Positions 32,505 to 40,923 of a stretch of DNA of 64,000 nucleotides are shown one piece after another. The notes under the pieces are model-generated. The model saw nothing but the letters and a program-made list of their open reading frames with translations. It was not told the origin of the DNA and made no database searches. A program made the translations under genes and the position numbers. Numbering within the stretch: the stretch's first letter is position 1; each line of letters begins with the position of its first letter. Origin of the DNA: Spirochaeta sp. UBA5339 (GTDB taxonomy: Bacteria > Spirochaetota > Spirochaetia > DSM-2461); the NCBI GenBank assembly GCA_002408085.1, contig DHQL01000016.1, positions 48,740-112,739 on the forward strand, read 5' to 3'.

Positions 32505-34634
32505 ATGAATAAATTCAAAACAGCCTTTATATTGTTTCTTCTGACCACTTCCATTCTCAGTGCTCAGAGAATGGTGATTGATTCGGGTCACAACAAACCC
32601 GTCGGCTCACTGAGCTATCACGAAGCCAGCAGCACACTGGTCTCTGTGGATGAGTCAGGACTGGTGAATATCTGGGACCTTAACACAGACAAGCTCCGCT
32701 ACCAGCTGGACACAGGCCTCAAGGGAAGCATCGAGATAAAACTTCACCCTGAAAAATCCGAGATTGCCATCCTGGTCAACAATCCCGGCTCAAGCTCTCT
32801 CTCTGTCTGGAACTGGGAGACCGGAAGAAATCTCTTCACAAAGACCCTGGAAACCCGTCCCGTGCAGTTCGACTACTCAGGAAAAGGAAAGTTCCTCTTT
32901 ATTACCCGTGTGGGCAATCCCAGCATTGTCCTCTACGACAGCCAGTCAGGACGTCAGTACTCATACCTGAGACGGCTTAACGGATTCTTCAGCTATGCCT
33001 ATGTGGGCTCTTCTGAAGCCACCATTATGGCCTACAGCAACTCAGGCTACTTCCGTTACTACGACATCCGCACATCCTCCCTGAAGAGCGAGGTTGAAAC
33101 CACCGAGGATCTTTCGGATATCAGGGTTCTGGACACCGAAGGCAAGCGCTACCTGCTGGCCACCAAAAACAACACCCTTATGATGATTGACCGTCTGACC
33201 GGACGGACAAGGGACTCCATGTCCGTCAGCGATATGGCAGGTTACTCCATCGACCAGCAGAAGGGTGTTATTTCCATTGTCAGCCAGTCCAGCACAGGAC
33301 GCCTTAAAGTAAGCCATATATCCACCTCCGGCGCCTACTTCTCTCCCGTCTCAACTTCAGACTACCTGACCGGAAACAGCGCCGTAACAACACCGGAAAC
33401 GACTGATACGGGATTCTTCCGGATCTCCGACAGCTTCCGTACCGTTGAGTCGGTACATAACAGAGTCTTCCTGTCCGATGCATCTGGTAATATCTGGAAT
33501 CTTGACCCCGAATCAATGACTCCCCATATATACAAGAAGAACGAACTGGCCCATATTCAGGACATCAGCTTTGACGGGAATACTCTCTATGTACTGACCG
33601 AATCAGAACTTCTCACCCTGAACAGCAGCTATTTCGGCGCCAGCGGTGTCAACAGCACCGATAAGCTGGCGGACATCACCATGAATACCGCATCCAGCCC
33701 CCTTCCCGGCAATTCAAGGATTGAGGGCTACGGTGAGGGGAAACTCCTTATCTGGTCATCCTCAAACAGCACCAGGGGCTATGTGCTCTATGATCCCGAG
33801 ACCGGAAAAAGCTCCGGCCGGAACGACAGCTACAAGTCTGGACTGCGCCAGCTCTCCATAAGAGGCAACCAGGTCCTGGCCCTTGAAAGCAGCGGTGAGG
33901 CTACCCTGAGCGATCTTCATACGGGCATCAGAGAGTTCGGATTCTCCGCCCTGGGAATGGTCAGTCTGAACTTCCTGAACGACAGCCAGCTGATTGCCGG
34001 TAAGTCCCTGATGAAGACCTCCTCCAACCCCACAATCACAGTGGAAACAGAGACTGGAGAGATAACACCCATCGACGACGACCGTTTCTTTGTCTACCAG
34101 ATTATCAGTCCCGAGGCGGGTCCAAATATTTACTCCACAGGACTGAAGCTGAAGAACGACGGAACCGTTGCAACAGAGGTAAGAAGTCACAGAAAGAACA
34201 ACCCCTCCCTCTCCTCTACCATCTACAGCAAAAACGGAGAGTTCATCAGCTCCATATTCAGCGTGGATACCAGTGCCTACACCCCCACCCTCTATGGAAG
34301 CATTACAGGCCGGGACATTATCAGACTCAGAGGCTCTCAGTCCAGAACCTGGGCCTACGACAAGAATATTGAAAAGATCTTCTATCACCAGTCCGTTCTG
34401 TACATAGTCAACAGCGACGGTTCTCTCACCCTGGTTGATCCCAGAAGGGGATCTAAGATAATGGACTACTATCTGATGAGCGACGGCAACTGGATTGCCA
34501 TTATGACCGACGGTTCTGAAAAGCCGGTGGTCAGCGACAGGAGCGCTGCAGATAAGATTAACAGCTTCTCAGAGCGCACCGGTCTACCCCTGAGAAACTC
34601 CTACCTTGTCCGGAAACCTGCAGAGCAGGAGTAG
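32505..34634 (+). CDS. Exported beta-propeller (WD40-like) protein
   Basis: A 709-residue secreted protein: signal peptide about 1-20 (AFILFLLTTSILSAQ), then repeated WD40/YVTN-type blades (PVGSLSYHEASSTLVSVDES, GLVNIWDLNTD, SLSVWNWETGR, then TLMMIDRLTGRTRDS and others) over most of its length, with Ser/Thr/Asn-rich composition. No catalytic motif. It is probably a periplasmic scaffold. It is the last gene of the frr-rseP run, 3 nt behind rseP, and a terminator follows 94 nt after its stop. A hypothetical gene in the same place is known in Treponema, but I cannot say whether it is orthologous. Confidence 0.85.
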   Translation: MNKFKTAFILFLLTTSILSAQRMVIDSGHNKPVGSLSYHEASSTLVSVDESGLVNIWDLNTDKLRYQLDTGLKGSIEIKLHPEKSEIAILVNNPGSSSLSVWNWETGRNLFTKTLETRPVQFDYSGKGKFLFITRVGNPSIVLYDSQSGRQYSYLRRLNGFFSYAYVGSSEATIMAYSNSGYFRYYDIRTSSLKSEVETTEDLSDIRVLDTEGKRYLLATKNNTLMMIDRLTGRTRDSMSVSDMAGYSIDQQKGVISIVSQSSTGRLKVSHISTSGAYFSPVSTSDYLTGNSAVTTPETTDTGFFRISDSFRTVESVHNRVFLSDASGNIWNLDPESMTPHIYKKNELAHIQDISFDGNTLYVLTESELLTLNSSYFGASGVNSTDKLADITMNTASSPLPGNSRIEGYGEGKLLIWSSSNSTRGYVLYDPETGKSSGRNDSYKSGLRQLSIRGNQVLALESSGEATLSDLHTGIREFGFSALGMVSLNFLNDSQLIAGKSLMKTSSNPTITVETETGEITPIDDDRFFVYQIISPEAGPNIYSTGLKLKNDGTVATEVRSHRKNNPSLSSTIYSKNGEFISSIFSVDTSAYTPTLYGSITGRDIIRLRGSQSRTWAYDKNIEKIFYHQSVLYIVNSDGSLTLVDPRRGSKIMDYYLMSDGNWIAIMTDGSEKPVVSDRSAADKINSFSERTGLPLRNSYLVRKPAEQE

Positions 34635-34728
34635 TACCGGCGGTCCCGATGGGGCCGTTCCATCCTGACAGGATTGATCAGGACGATTAGTCCCGAAGAG
34701 TACTGGAAAGTACCGGAGCAAAAAAATA

Positions 34729-34780
34729 CCCCGCTTCCAGCTACATGAATTAAACCATAGCCGGGCGGGGTTTTTTTCTA
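34729..34780. terminator. Bidirectional terminator between beta-propeller gene and comFB-like gene
   Basis: Arms CCCCGC (34729-34734) and GCGGGG (34765-34770) with a long partly paired loop, followed by seven T residues on the plus strand and by an A-run (T-run on minus) on the other side. It can end the rightward operon and the leftward dnaB-side transcript. Confidence 0.6.
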
Positions 34781-34791
34781 CCTGAAAAAAA

Positions 34792-35091
34792 TCAGGACTT
34801 GCTGTGCAGAGGATTCTGACTGATCTTCTGTATGGATGAGGCAACGACCTTGCTGATATCCTCAATCAGGGACTCAGTCTCCACCCTTGTATAAAGGCTC
34901 CCTAAAAGGGATACCGTATATCTGGGTTTGATCTGATTCAGTGCAAAACAGGCCATATCCTGAACACAGTCGATACACTTGCAGATATCCTCATCGGGAA
35001 TCTTCGCCAGCTGTGTTTCAAGCTCCTTGTAGGCAACCTCTTCCACTTCGTTCTTGATCTCATCCAGTCTGTAATCTTCAATAAAGGCCAT
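34792..35091 (-). CDS. ComFB-family protein
   Basis: A 99-residue protein of the ComFB family (late competence protein ComFB). The hallmark is present: a Cys-rich turn ICKCIDCVQDMACFALN followed by KPRYTVSLLGSLY, preceded by the helix NEVEEVAYKELET. ComFB-domain proteins have lately been described as cyclic-di-GMP binding proteins in some bacteria; whether this one binds it is inference, though an HD-GYP enzyme is encoded 10 kb away. It starts at ATG with AGGAG upstream and lies 8 nt behind dnaB, so it is probably cotranscribed. Confidence 0.85.
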   Translation of the reverse strand: MAFIEDYRLDEIKNEVEEVAYKELETQLAKIPDEDICKCIDCVQDMACFALNQIKPRYTVSLLGSLYTRVETESLIEDISKVVASSIQKISQNPLHSKS

Positions 35092-35099
35092 TTGAACTC

Positions 35100-36440
35100 C
35101 TAGTTGCTGTGCGCCAGAGGAACAAACTTGGTAAAATGGGGTATAAAGGCCATCTTCACCACCCCTACGGGGCCGTTTCTCTGCTTGGCAATAATCAGCT
35201 CTGTCTCTATATTTTCAGGGGTTCCCTCTTTATTGTCAATCCCTCTGTCTCTGTGAAGAAACATGACCATGTCCGCATCCTGCTCGATGGCACCGGACTC
35301 TCTGAGGTCCGCCAGTCCCGGAGCTTTTCCCTCGGTCTGCCGTCCCACCTGGGATAGGGCTACAATGGGAATGTCCAGCTCACGGGCCAGGGCCTTCAGT
35401 GAGCGGCTGACTTCGGCCATCTGCTCATGCCTGGGAATCCTTTTGTCCTCAAAGGTAATCAGACCCAGGTAGTCGATAAAGATAATCTTTACATCAAACT
35501 TGCTCACCATGCGCCGCGCCTGGGCCCTGAGATCCAGAAGCTTCATGTTGGGAGTGTCGTCAATCCAGAGGGGAGCGTCATAGATGGAACTTGCCGCGTC
35601 TGTAAGGCTGTTAAAATCCGAGGGCTTCAGCAGTCCCGTTCTGATCTTGTTTGAATTGATATTGGCCTGAAGACTGAGAAGTCTCTGCATTACCGAAAGG
35701 GTTGTCATTTCCAGAGTAAAAAAACCGCAGTTGATCTTACTTTTGATAGCGACATTTGCCGCCAGGGTCAGAGCAAATGCTGTTTTACCCACCGAAGGAC
35801 GAGCTCCGATAACGATCATCTCGGACTTCTGAAATCCCGTGGTCATGGAGTCAAGATCATCAAAGCCCGAAGGAACACCGGTGAAGTCACCCTTCTGGGA
35901 GTATCTCTGCTCGATGGCGAAGATCGCTTCCTTGATCACATCTCCTGCGGACTGCATGGAGTCTACGGATCTCTTGTCGTTAATCTCAAATACAGAACGC
36001 TCAACTTCCTCGAGGATCTCCGAGGTTTCCCGTGAGTCGTCGTGAGCCTGTGCATGGATATCTGCGGATATATTCAGAAGTTTGCGGCGTATGCTGCACT
36101 CCTGAACGATTTTTGAGTAGTACTCAATATTTGCAGTGGTTGGTACGGACGAGGTCAGGCCGGTGACATAGGCAACACCTCCGGCCTTCTCAAGAAGAGC
36201 CTCGCTCTTGAGTTCTTCAATAACCGTCAGCAGGTCGACACCGCTGCCCTTCTTTTCCAGCTGTTCAATGGCCTGAAAGATGTGCTGGTGCCCGAGCCTG
36301 AAAAAATCCTCGACCCCCAGATACATTCGAACCGTATCGAGAGAGTCGAGGTTAAAATTGAGCAGGAGTGCCCCCAGAACCGCGGATTCCGCGTCTTCAT
36401 TATACGGAGGCACTCTGTCTTTTAAGGAAGCTGGTTCCAT
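35100..36440 (-). CDS. dnaB: Replicative DNA helicase DnaB
   Basis: A 446-residue replicative helicase. The N-terminal DnaB domain (YNEDAESAVLGALLLN) is followed by the RecA-like domain with Walker A GARPSVGKTAFALTLA, Walker B-type IIFIDYLGLI, and the SLKALARELDIPIVALSQVGR and ESGAIEQDADMVMFLHRD motifs. It unwinds DNA at the fork as a hexamer. It follows the rplI gene by 15 nt, in the rpsF-ssb-rpsR-rplI-dnaB order common to spirochaetes. Confidence 0.98.
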   Translation of the reverse strand: MEPASLKDRVPPYNEDAESAVLGALLLNFNLDSLDTVRMYLGVEDFFRLGHQHIFQAIEQLEKKGSGVDLLTVIEELKSEALLEKAGGVAYVTGLTSSVPTTANIEYYSKIVQECSIRRKLLNISADIHAQAHDDSRETSEILEEVERSVFEINDKRSVDSMQSAGDVIKEAIFAIEQRYSQKGDFTGVPSGFDDLDSMTTGFQKSEMIVIGARPSVGKTAFALTLAANVAIKSKINCGFFTLEMTTLSVMQRLLSLQANINSNKIRTGLLKPSDFNSLTDAASSIYDAPLWIDDTPNMKLLDLRAQARRMVSKFDVKIIFIDYLGLITFEDKRIPRHEQMAEVSRSLKALARELDIPIVALSQVGRQTEGKAPGLADLRESGAIEQDADMVMFLHRDRGIDNKEGTPENIETELIIAKQRNGPVGVVKMAFIPHFTKFVPLAHSN

Positions 36441-36455
36441 AAACTCCCTGAATTA

Positions 36456-37034
36456 TTATTCAGCAGATTCTTCGGATACTTCTTCAGCAGCAGCCTCTTC
36501 AGCCACTTCTTCAGAAACCTCTTCAGATACAACTTCTTCAGCAGGAGCTTCTTCAGCCTTTGCTTCGGGTCTTGCAGAACCTTCTACGATTTCACCCTTC
36601 ACAGTAACCTTAAGCTCAGCCGTTTCGCCACCATAGAGTTTGATGGTGATTGTGCTTGTACCGGTAACCTTGATGGAGTGTCCGGGAATCTCAACGTTTT
36701 TCTTAACGATGGCGACACCGATCTTGGCAAGCTCTTCAACGATGGTGGCTGCAGTAACAGCACCGAAGAGTTTACCCTTTTCACCGGCGGGCATTGAGAT
36801 TACCAGTTCTTCACCGGACAGTCTCTCTTTAACACCCATAGCGTCTTTTCTTTTAGCTTCTTTTCTCTTTTCAATGGCCACTTTTTTCTGCTCAAACATG
36901 TTGAGGTTGGCCTTGTTGTAAGGAACAGCCAGTTTCTTGGGGATAAGGAAGTTTCTTGCGTAACCATCGGCTACAACCTTAACATCTCCCTCTTCACCAA
37001 GGCTGGAAATATCCTGATTTAATATAATCTTCAT
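36456..37034 (-). CDS. rplI: 50S ribosomal protein L9 with acidic C-terminal tail
   Basis: A 192-residue L9. The start is ATG 37034, after AAGGAG, giving the standard MKIILNQDISSLGEEGDVK opening; an in-frame start 18 nt earlier is less likely. The N-terminal domain (YARNFLIPKKLAVPYN) and the C-terminal domain (GKLFGAVTAATIVEEL, VEIPGHSIKVTGT) are normal to about residue 150. Beyond this is a ~42-residue Glu/Ala/Val repeat tail (EEVVSEEVSEEVAEEAAAEE), which most L9 proteins lack. It resembles the acidic tail of rpsB in the same genome. Confidence 0.97.
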   Translation of the reverse strand: MKIILNQDISSLGEEGDVKVVADGYARNFLIPKKLAVPYNKANLNMFEQKKVAIEKRKEAKRKDAMGVKERLSGEELVISMPAGEKGKLFGAVTAATIVEELAKIGVAIVKKNVEIPGHSIKVTGTSTITIKLYGGETAELKVTVKGEIVEGSARPEAKAEEAPAEEVVSEEVSEEVAEEAAAEEVSEESAE

Positions 37035-37038
37035 GGAA

Positions 37039-37962
37039 TTACTCCTTGTCAAAAATTCTGTAATTTACCCAGAGTTCGGATACACCGATCCCTGCAAATA
37101 ATATCAATACAACCAGATTCAATCCCGGCATAACAGCCAGAAAACCGGTTGTCATCAGAAGCAGTCTCTGCATCTGAACCGACAAACCCTTTTTTTTCAT
37201 CAATGCCCTGATCATCACAAGGCCCCGCAGTGCATAACTGCCGGCACCGATCAGCAGGGCGTTGCTGACAGCATAGGCGGGAATCCCGCTCAAGAGCTGC
37301 AGCCCTGATCTCATTGTCAGTTTCTCCAGAAGAAAAACTGTCAATGGTAAAAAGAGGAACCAGATTCCTCCATCGGGCATTTCCCAGTGCTCATTTCCGG
37401 ACTGATTTTCTACGCCGAACCGCTTTGTTATATTCTTTCCCAACCAGTGAGAAAAAGCAATAAAAAAGAAGTACCAGGCAAATCCTGTTCTTCCAAACAG
37501 ATCCTGCATAAAGAGGAGCATCAGCTCACCGTCCATCCCTCCGCCGAAGACGGCCAGAGTCTGATCCAGGGCCGGAACGATCTGATCTCTCAGGGTCCCG
37601 AAAACCGGCTGCATCAGAAATACAATGACTGCTGCTGAAGCTGTTGCCGCAGCAAGCCGGACAGGCAGATGAAAATTCTGCAACTCAAAATTACAGATGT
37701 AGAGTCCCATTGCTGCAAGCAGCAGGATACATCCGTCCAGATATATAAATCCCAGAGCCCCGAGAGGCTTGAGGACCATGGCCCTGAAGGCCAGTATCAG
37801 AGACACTGAAACCAGCGATGATGCCAGGAAGTTTCTCCTGCTCCGTTCCCCTGCAGATAACTGCAGAGGCACCGCGAACAGGGGTGACAGAAAACCAAGG
37901 TTATACAGCAGAGCTGCAGCCATGGAAACCGCCGTTATTTTCCTGATCTGCCGGATTTCCAA
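37039..37962 (-). CDS. DUF2232/YybS-like multi-pass membrane protein
   Basis: A 307-residue membrane protein with about eight hydrophobic segments and no catalytic motif. The N-terminal ITAVSMAAALLYNLGFLSPL and the FAWYFFFIAFSHWLGKNI segment, and above all its place between rpsR and rplI, fit the DUF2232/YybS family found at this position in other bacteria. The family function is not known to me. ATG 37962 is 15 nt behind the rpsR stop. Confidence 0.6.
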   Translation of the reverse strand: MEIRQIRKITAVSMAAALLYNLGFLSPLFAVPLQLSAGERSRRNFLASSLVSVSLILAFRAMVLKPLGALGFIYLDGCILLLAAMGLYICNFELQNFHLPVRLAAATASAAVIVFLMQPVFGTLRDQIVPALDQTLAVFGGGMDGELMLLFMQDLFGRTGFAWYFFFIAFSHWLGKNITKRFGVENQSGNEHWEMPDGGIWFLFLPLTVFLLEKLTMRSGLQLLSGIPAYAVSNALLIGAGSYALRGLVMIRALMKKKGLSVQMQRLLLMTTGFLAVMPGLNLVVLILFAGIGVSELWVNYRIFDKE

Positions 37963-37977
37963 AAATCAGAGTCCTGA

Positions 37978-38292
37978 TTATTTAGAAACAAAGGGAAGAA
38001 GAGCCAGAGCTCTTGATCTCTTTACTTCGGTTGTCAGCATTCTCTGGTGCTTTGCACAGGTTCCGGTGATTCTTCTGGGAAGGATCTTTCCTCTTTCTGT
38101 GATAAAGCGGCGCAGTGAATCGGGTTTCTTGTAGTCTACTTCCAGACCGTTCTTACAAAACTTACAAACTTTTTTCTTGTAAAAAGTTTTTCTTCCGCCC
38201 CTCATGGGACCTCTATCTCCTGCAGGTCTTACAGGTTTTGCATCTGCATTCTGAGATGCTTCTGCTTCTACATTCTGTGTATCTTCAGACAT
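37978..38292 (-). CDS. rpsR: 30S ribosomal protein S18, zinc-type, extended N-terminus
   Basis: A 104-residue S18. The core starts near residue 36: KKKVCKFCKNG, then YKKPDSLRRFITERGKILPR and GTCAKHQRMLTTEVKRSRA. The CxxC...CxxH cysteines identify the zinc-binding (C+) form. The first ~35 residues (Glu/Ala/Asn then RPAGDRGPMRGGRK) are an extra tail. It binds S6 in the ribosome; rpsF lies in the same operon. Ribosome site AAGGAGA is about 10 nt upstream. Confidence 0.97.
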   Translation of the reverse strand: MSEDTQNVEAEASQNADAKPVRPAGDRGPMRGGRKTFYKKKVCKFCKNGLEVDYKKPDSLRRFITERGKILPRRITGTCAKHQRMLTTEVKRSRALALLPFVSK

Positions 38293-38374
38293 GTTTTCTT
38301 ATCTCCTTGCATTGCAGCGACTATCGTCCCTGCGCTAAGTCATTGTCACTTCCGTCTTACTCTTTAAAGAGGGC

Positions 38375-38848
38375 TTAAAACGGAATATCGTCCTCAAACC
38401 TGTCCTGCTTGGGTGCCGAACTCTGTTCGGGTCTGCTGTAGGACTCAAAGGGCTGAGAATTCCGGGGAGGAGCCTGATTGGTGTTCTGGTAAGAACCCTC
38501 CGAGGACTGTCCCCTGTCGCTCCTGCTTCCCAGAAGCTGAATATCCGAGGCAACGATAGTCACCTTGCTGCGCTTCATACCATCCTGCTCCCAGCGATCC
38601 TGCCGGAGCTGGCCTTCAACTGCAATCTGTGTACCTTTGGACAGATACTGAGACAGGGCTTCTGCTCTTCTACCGAAAAGGGAAACATCAAAAAAGTTGG
38701 CCTCTTCAACCCACTGATCTCCCTGTTTTCTGCTTCTGGTGGAGGCCAGGCTGATATCAGCAATAGCCATTCCCCCTGAAGTGTACTTCAGCTCTGCGTC
38801 TCTTGTTAGTCTTCCGACCAGTACTACACGGTTAATATCTGATGCCAT
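38375..38848 (-). CDS. ssb: Single-stranded DNA-binding protein
   Basis: A 157-residue SSB. The OB fold is clear (INRVVLVGRLTRDAELKYT, ISLASTRSRK, EANFFDVSLFGRRAEALSQY, GTQIAVEGQLRQDRWEQDG), followed by a Ser/Gln/Asn-rich linker and the conserved acidic tip FEDDIPF that recruits repair and replication partners. It lies between rpsF (9 nt) and rpsR (82 nt), the standard S6-SSB-S18 order. Confidence 0.98.
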   Translation of the reverse strand: MASDINRVVLVGRLTRDAELKYTSGGMAIADISLASTRSRKQGDQWVEEANFFDVSLFGRRAEALSQYLSKGTQIAVEGQLRQDRWEQDGMKRSKVTIVASDIQLLGSRSDRGQSSEGSYQNTNQAPPRNSQPFESYSRPEQSSAPKQDRFEDDIPF

Positions 38849-38857
38849 GGGAACTCC

Positions 38858-39139
38858 TTAGTTATCTTTTTTAACGAAAAGATACTTCAGAAGAGATGTC
38901 TCGAGCTTGAGAGCTTCTTCAATCTTCAGGATTCCTGCGGGATCGGCGTCAATGTTGAACAGGTGGTAGTGACCACGCTCTTCTTTTTTAACGGGATAAG
39001 CAAGCAGTCTGTCGCCCATGTCTTCTTCAGAAGCTGTTGTCACACCATTGTTTTCTAAAATAGTCTTGACAGCCTTCAGACCTGTTGCATAATTGTCTTC
39101 CTTGACACGGAAAACTGCTGTAAATTCATAGGATCTCAT
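38858..39139 (-). CDS. rpsF: 30S ribosomal protein S6
   Basis: A 93-residue S6. The start is ATG 39139, which has AAGGAGG upstream and gives MRSYEFTAVFRV; the longer in-frame start at 39175 lies inside the leader hairpin and is rejected. Further signature: LLAYPVKKEERGHYHLFNID and a C-terminal helix ending LLKYLFVKKDN. It is the first gene of the rpsF-ssb-rpsR-DUF2232-rplI-dnaB operon. S6 with S18 can regulate such leaders in other bacteria. Confidence 0.97.
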   Translation of the reverse strand: MRSYEFTAVFRVKEDNYATGLKAVKTILENNGVTTASEEDMGDRLLAYPVKKEERGHYHLFNIDADPAGILKIEEALKLETSLLKYLFVKKDN

Positions 39140-39164
39140 TCTATCCTCCTTACGGACTTTAATG

Positions 39165-39185
39165 ATTTGCTCCAACAGAGCAAAT
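39165..39185 (-). promoter_or_regulatory. Leader hairpin of the rpsF operon
   Basis: A perfect 8-bp hairpin, ATTTGCTC / GAGCAAAT around a 5-nt loop, lies between the predicted promoter and the rpsF ribosome site. Just downstream, the TCC-GTAA-GGA sequence could also fold and hide part of the AAGGAGG site. It sits where S6:S18 leader motifs occur in other bacteria; equivalence was not established. Confidence 0.5.
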
Positions 39186-39199
39186 AAAGAGGCTGGGAA

Positions 39200-39228
39200 A
39201 AAATATCATATGCACCGTTAGATGTCAA
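39200..39228 (-). promoter_or_regulatory. Sigma-70-type promoter of the rpsF operon
   Basis: On the minus strand, TTGACA (39228-39223), a 17-nt spacer, then TATTTT (39205-39200). A perfect -35 with correct spacing and a 4/6 -10, correctly placed upstream of the leader hairpin and rpsF. Confidence 0.65.
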
Positions 39229-39284
39229 GCTAAATGCCCACAATGCCGAAACATATATTACACTATTAGTAGAGGGAGATTTTA

Positions 39285-39737
39285 ATGAGTGAAAAGGTTC
39301 ATTACGAAGACAATCTTTTTTACCTGCACAGTGAGATAATGAATATCCAGAACGGTCTCAAGCTGTCCATAGACAGCGAGTTCTTCGCCTCACCCATGGT
39401 ACAGCAGATTTTTACAATAGATGCTGTGCTTAACAGACACTACACCCTGCTTAAGGAAAACCCCTACCTTATAAGAAGAAATGACTTTCTCTACTCCATA
39501 CAGAAGCTTAAGACCAAACTGGCCGCCCTGATCGAACTGGCAGAGGAAAAAAAGAGCTTTTTCAGCGAAGAGGATGCCCAGAGGTTTCCCGAGCTCAAAA
39601 GGAAAATGGCATCCCACTTGGAGGATGTTCAGGCCATCAGACGCGAAATCAGCGAGAATATAGAGAACTCCAGGGAGGACAATTCAAGCCTCTCATCCAG
39701 CGAATATGAACTTTTGATGCAGTCCGGAGACGACTGA
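39285..39737 (+). CDS. Conserved helical cytoplasmic protein, function unknown
   Basis: A 150-residue protein without a recognised family. It looks nearly all-helical and charged, with coiled-coil potential over about 60-130 (IQKLKTKLAALIELAEEKKS, MASHLEDVQAIRREISENIE) and an acidic Ser-rich tail. No signal peptide, membrane helix or metal motif. It is divergent from rpsF with GAGGGAG 9 nt upstream of ATG, and monocistronic. A GC-rich repeat and hairpin region follows it. Confidence 0.7.
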   Translation: MSEKVHYEDNLFYLHSEIMNIQNGLKLSIDSEFFASPMVQQIFTIDAVLNRHYTLLKENPYLIRRNDFLYSIQKLKTKLAALIELAEEKKSFFSEEDAQRFPELKRKMASHLEDVQAIRREISENIENSREDNSSLSSSEYELLMQSGDD

Positions 39738-39837
39738 CGCCGGCCGCCCTGCAGGGCAGCTGCCAGGGGAAAGCCGTACACACCGCTGCACGGCTGCCTG
39801 TGCCGGTCTGACTCTGAAGTCGGTACCGGGCCGGTCC

Positions 39838-39889
39838 GCCTGCCTGTCCGGCCGCCTGCCTGTCCGGCCGCCTGCCTTTCTCAGGCGGC
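39838..39889. repeat. 16-bp GC-rich tandem repeat with terminal hairpin
   Basis: Two full copies of GCCTGCCTGTCCGGCC plus an 8-nt partial copy (39838-39877), running into a perfect 8-bp hairpin GCCGCCTG / CAGGCGGC (39867-39874 and 39882-39889). It lies between convergent genes; the hairpin may help end transcription although no T-run follows. Confidence 0.6.
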
Positions 39890-39904
39890 ACTTCCCGGCT
39901 GATC

Positions 39905-40921
39905 TTACGATGGAATAAACTCGTTCCCCACCTTTCTGGCACGGACGGGTTTGTCCAGATCAATCTGAAGAGCAAGACCTGTCTCCACAAGCAGGTTCCA
40001 CCCCGCCGCCAGCTCCACATAGTTCTGAAGATCCCCGGCATCGGGAATAACCACTGAGTGAGCAAAGGAACTCTTTCTTGTCCCCACAGAGATAATTTTG
40101 ATCCCCACCCCTTCGGTAAGACACTCAAGGAACTTCTGTTCCTCCTCTTCAAAGGGATCGATCACCACAAGGACATCATCGGAGCTCATAACCTCTTCGA
40201 TTCCATGGGCCCCATAGGTCCCCTCCAGAAAGTCGGACTTCTTTCTGGTTATCTCGTTGGTCTTGAGAGTCAGCTCTTCGGCCACACCGTTGTTTCTTCC
40301 GGCAAAGTAGATCATCCCGGCTCCCGCCAGGAGTGAGGTAACCTCGGGATCGATCTCCATGGTCAGTGCCTTCTCTACGGCATCGGCGCAGGCATCAAGC
40401 CCCGTCAGGGATCTGCCCGAAGCAGCGGCTCTGAGGGCATCGTAGAAGAGAGCCTGTTCTGCCACCGACTTGGTTGCGGCAACGGCATCCTCCTTCCCGC
40501 AGTTCAGAACATAGGTGGAGCGGCTGTAGCTCTCCACCGTCGAATCCGATGCAGCCGTAACGCCGAAGAGGTCCTTGTGACCCTCCTTCTTCAGCTTGTC
40601 GAACAGACGGACCAGCTCCTTTGTCCGGCCGCTGTTGGAGGCGCCGAAGACGGCATATGCATCCAGAGGATAGTCCATGGCCTGAGTGGCACCCTCGGTT
40701 ACAAAACCGAAGGGTTCGGCGGCCTTCAGGGACTCGCTTATGGCTCTTTTGGCGGGAAAAATCCTGCTGGAACCCTCTCCTGTAAGCATGGCTTTTCCAG
40801 CGCGTTTCAGGGCTCCCGCATAGAGTTCCAGATCAGGAATATTGAGTGAGCGGATCACATCGGGGGTTTCAAGCATCTCCCTGCAGAGAGCGTATTTTGA
40901 ATATTTATCAGAACTGTTCAT
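39905..40921 (-). CDS. SIS-domain sugar isomerase/deaminase (AgaS/GlmS-C-like)
   Basis: A 338-residue double-SIS protein. First domain: LTGEGSSRIFPAKRA and FGASNSGRTKELVRLFD (phosphosugar-binding Ser-rich loops), then AATKSVAEQALFYDAL; second domain: IYFAGRNNGVAEELTLKTNE with an EVMSSDDVLVVIDP strand. This is the pattern of AgaS/FrlB/GlmS C-terminal isomerases, which convert or deaminate amino-sugar phosphates. It is the last gene of the ROK operon, 2 nt behind the PIG-L deacetylase; the pair suggests use of an N-acetylated or aminated sugar phosphate. Exact substrate not predicted. Confidence 0.85.
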   Translation of the reverse strand: MNSSDKYSKYALCREMLETPDVIRSLNIPDLELYAGALKRAGKAMLTGEGSSRIFPAKRAISESLKAAEPFGFVTEGATQAMDYPLDAYAVFGASNSGRTKELVRLFDKLKKEGHKDLFGVTAASDSTVESYSRSTYVLNCGKEDAVAATKSVAEQALFYDALRAAASGRSLTGLDACADAVEKALTMEIDPEVTSLLAGAGMIYFAGRNNGVAEELTLKTNEITRKKSDFLEGTYGAHGIEEVMSSDDVLVVIDPFEEEEQKFLECLTEGVGIKIISVGTRKSSFAHSVVIPDAGDLQNYVELAAGWNLLVETGLALQIDLDKPVRARKVGNEFIPS

Positions 40922-40923
40922 CG

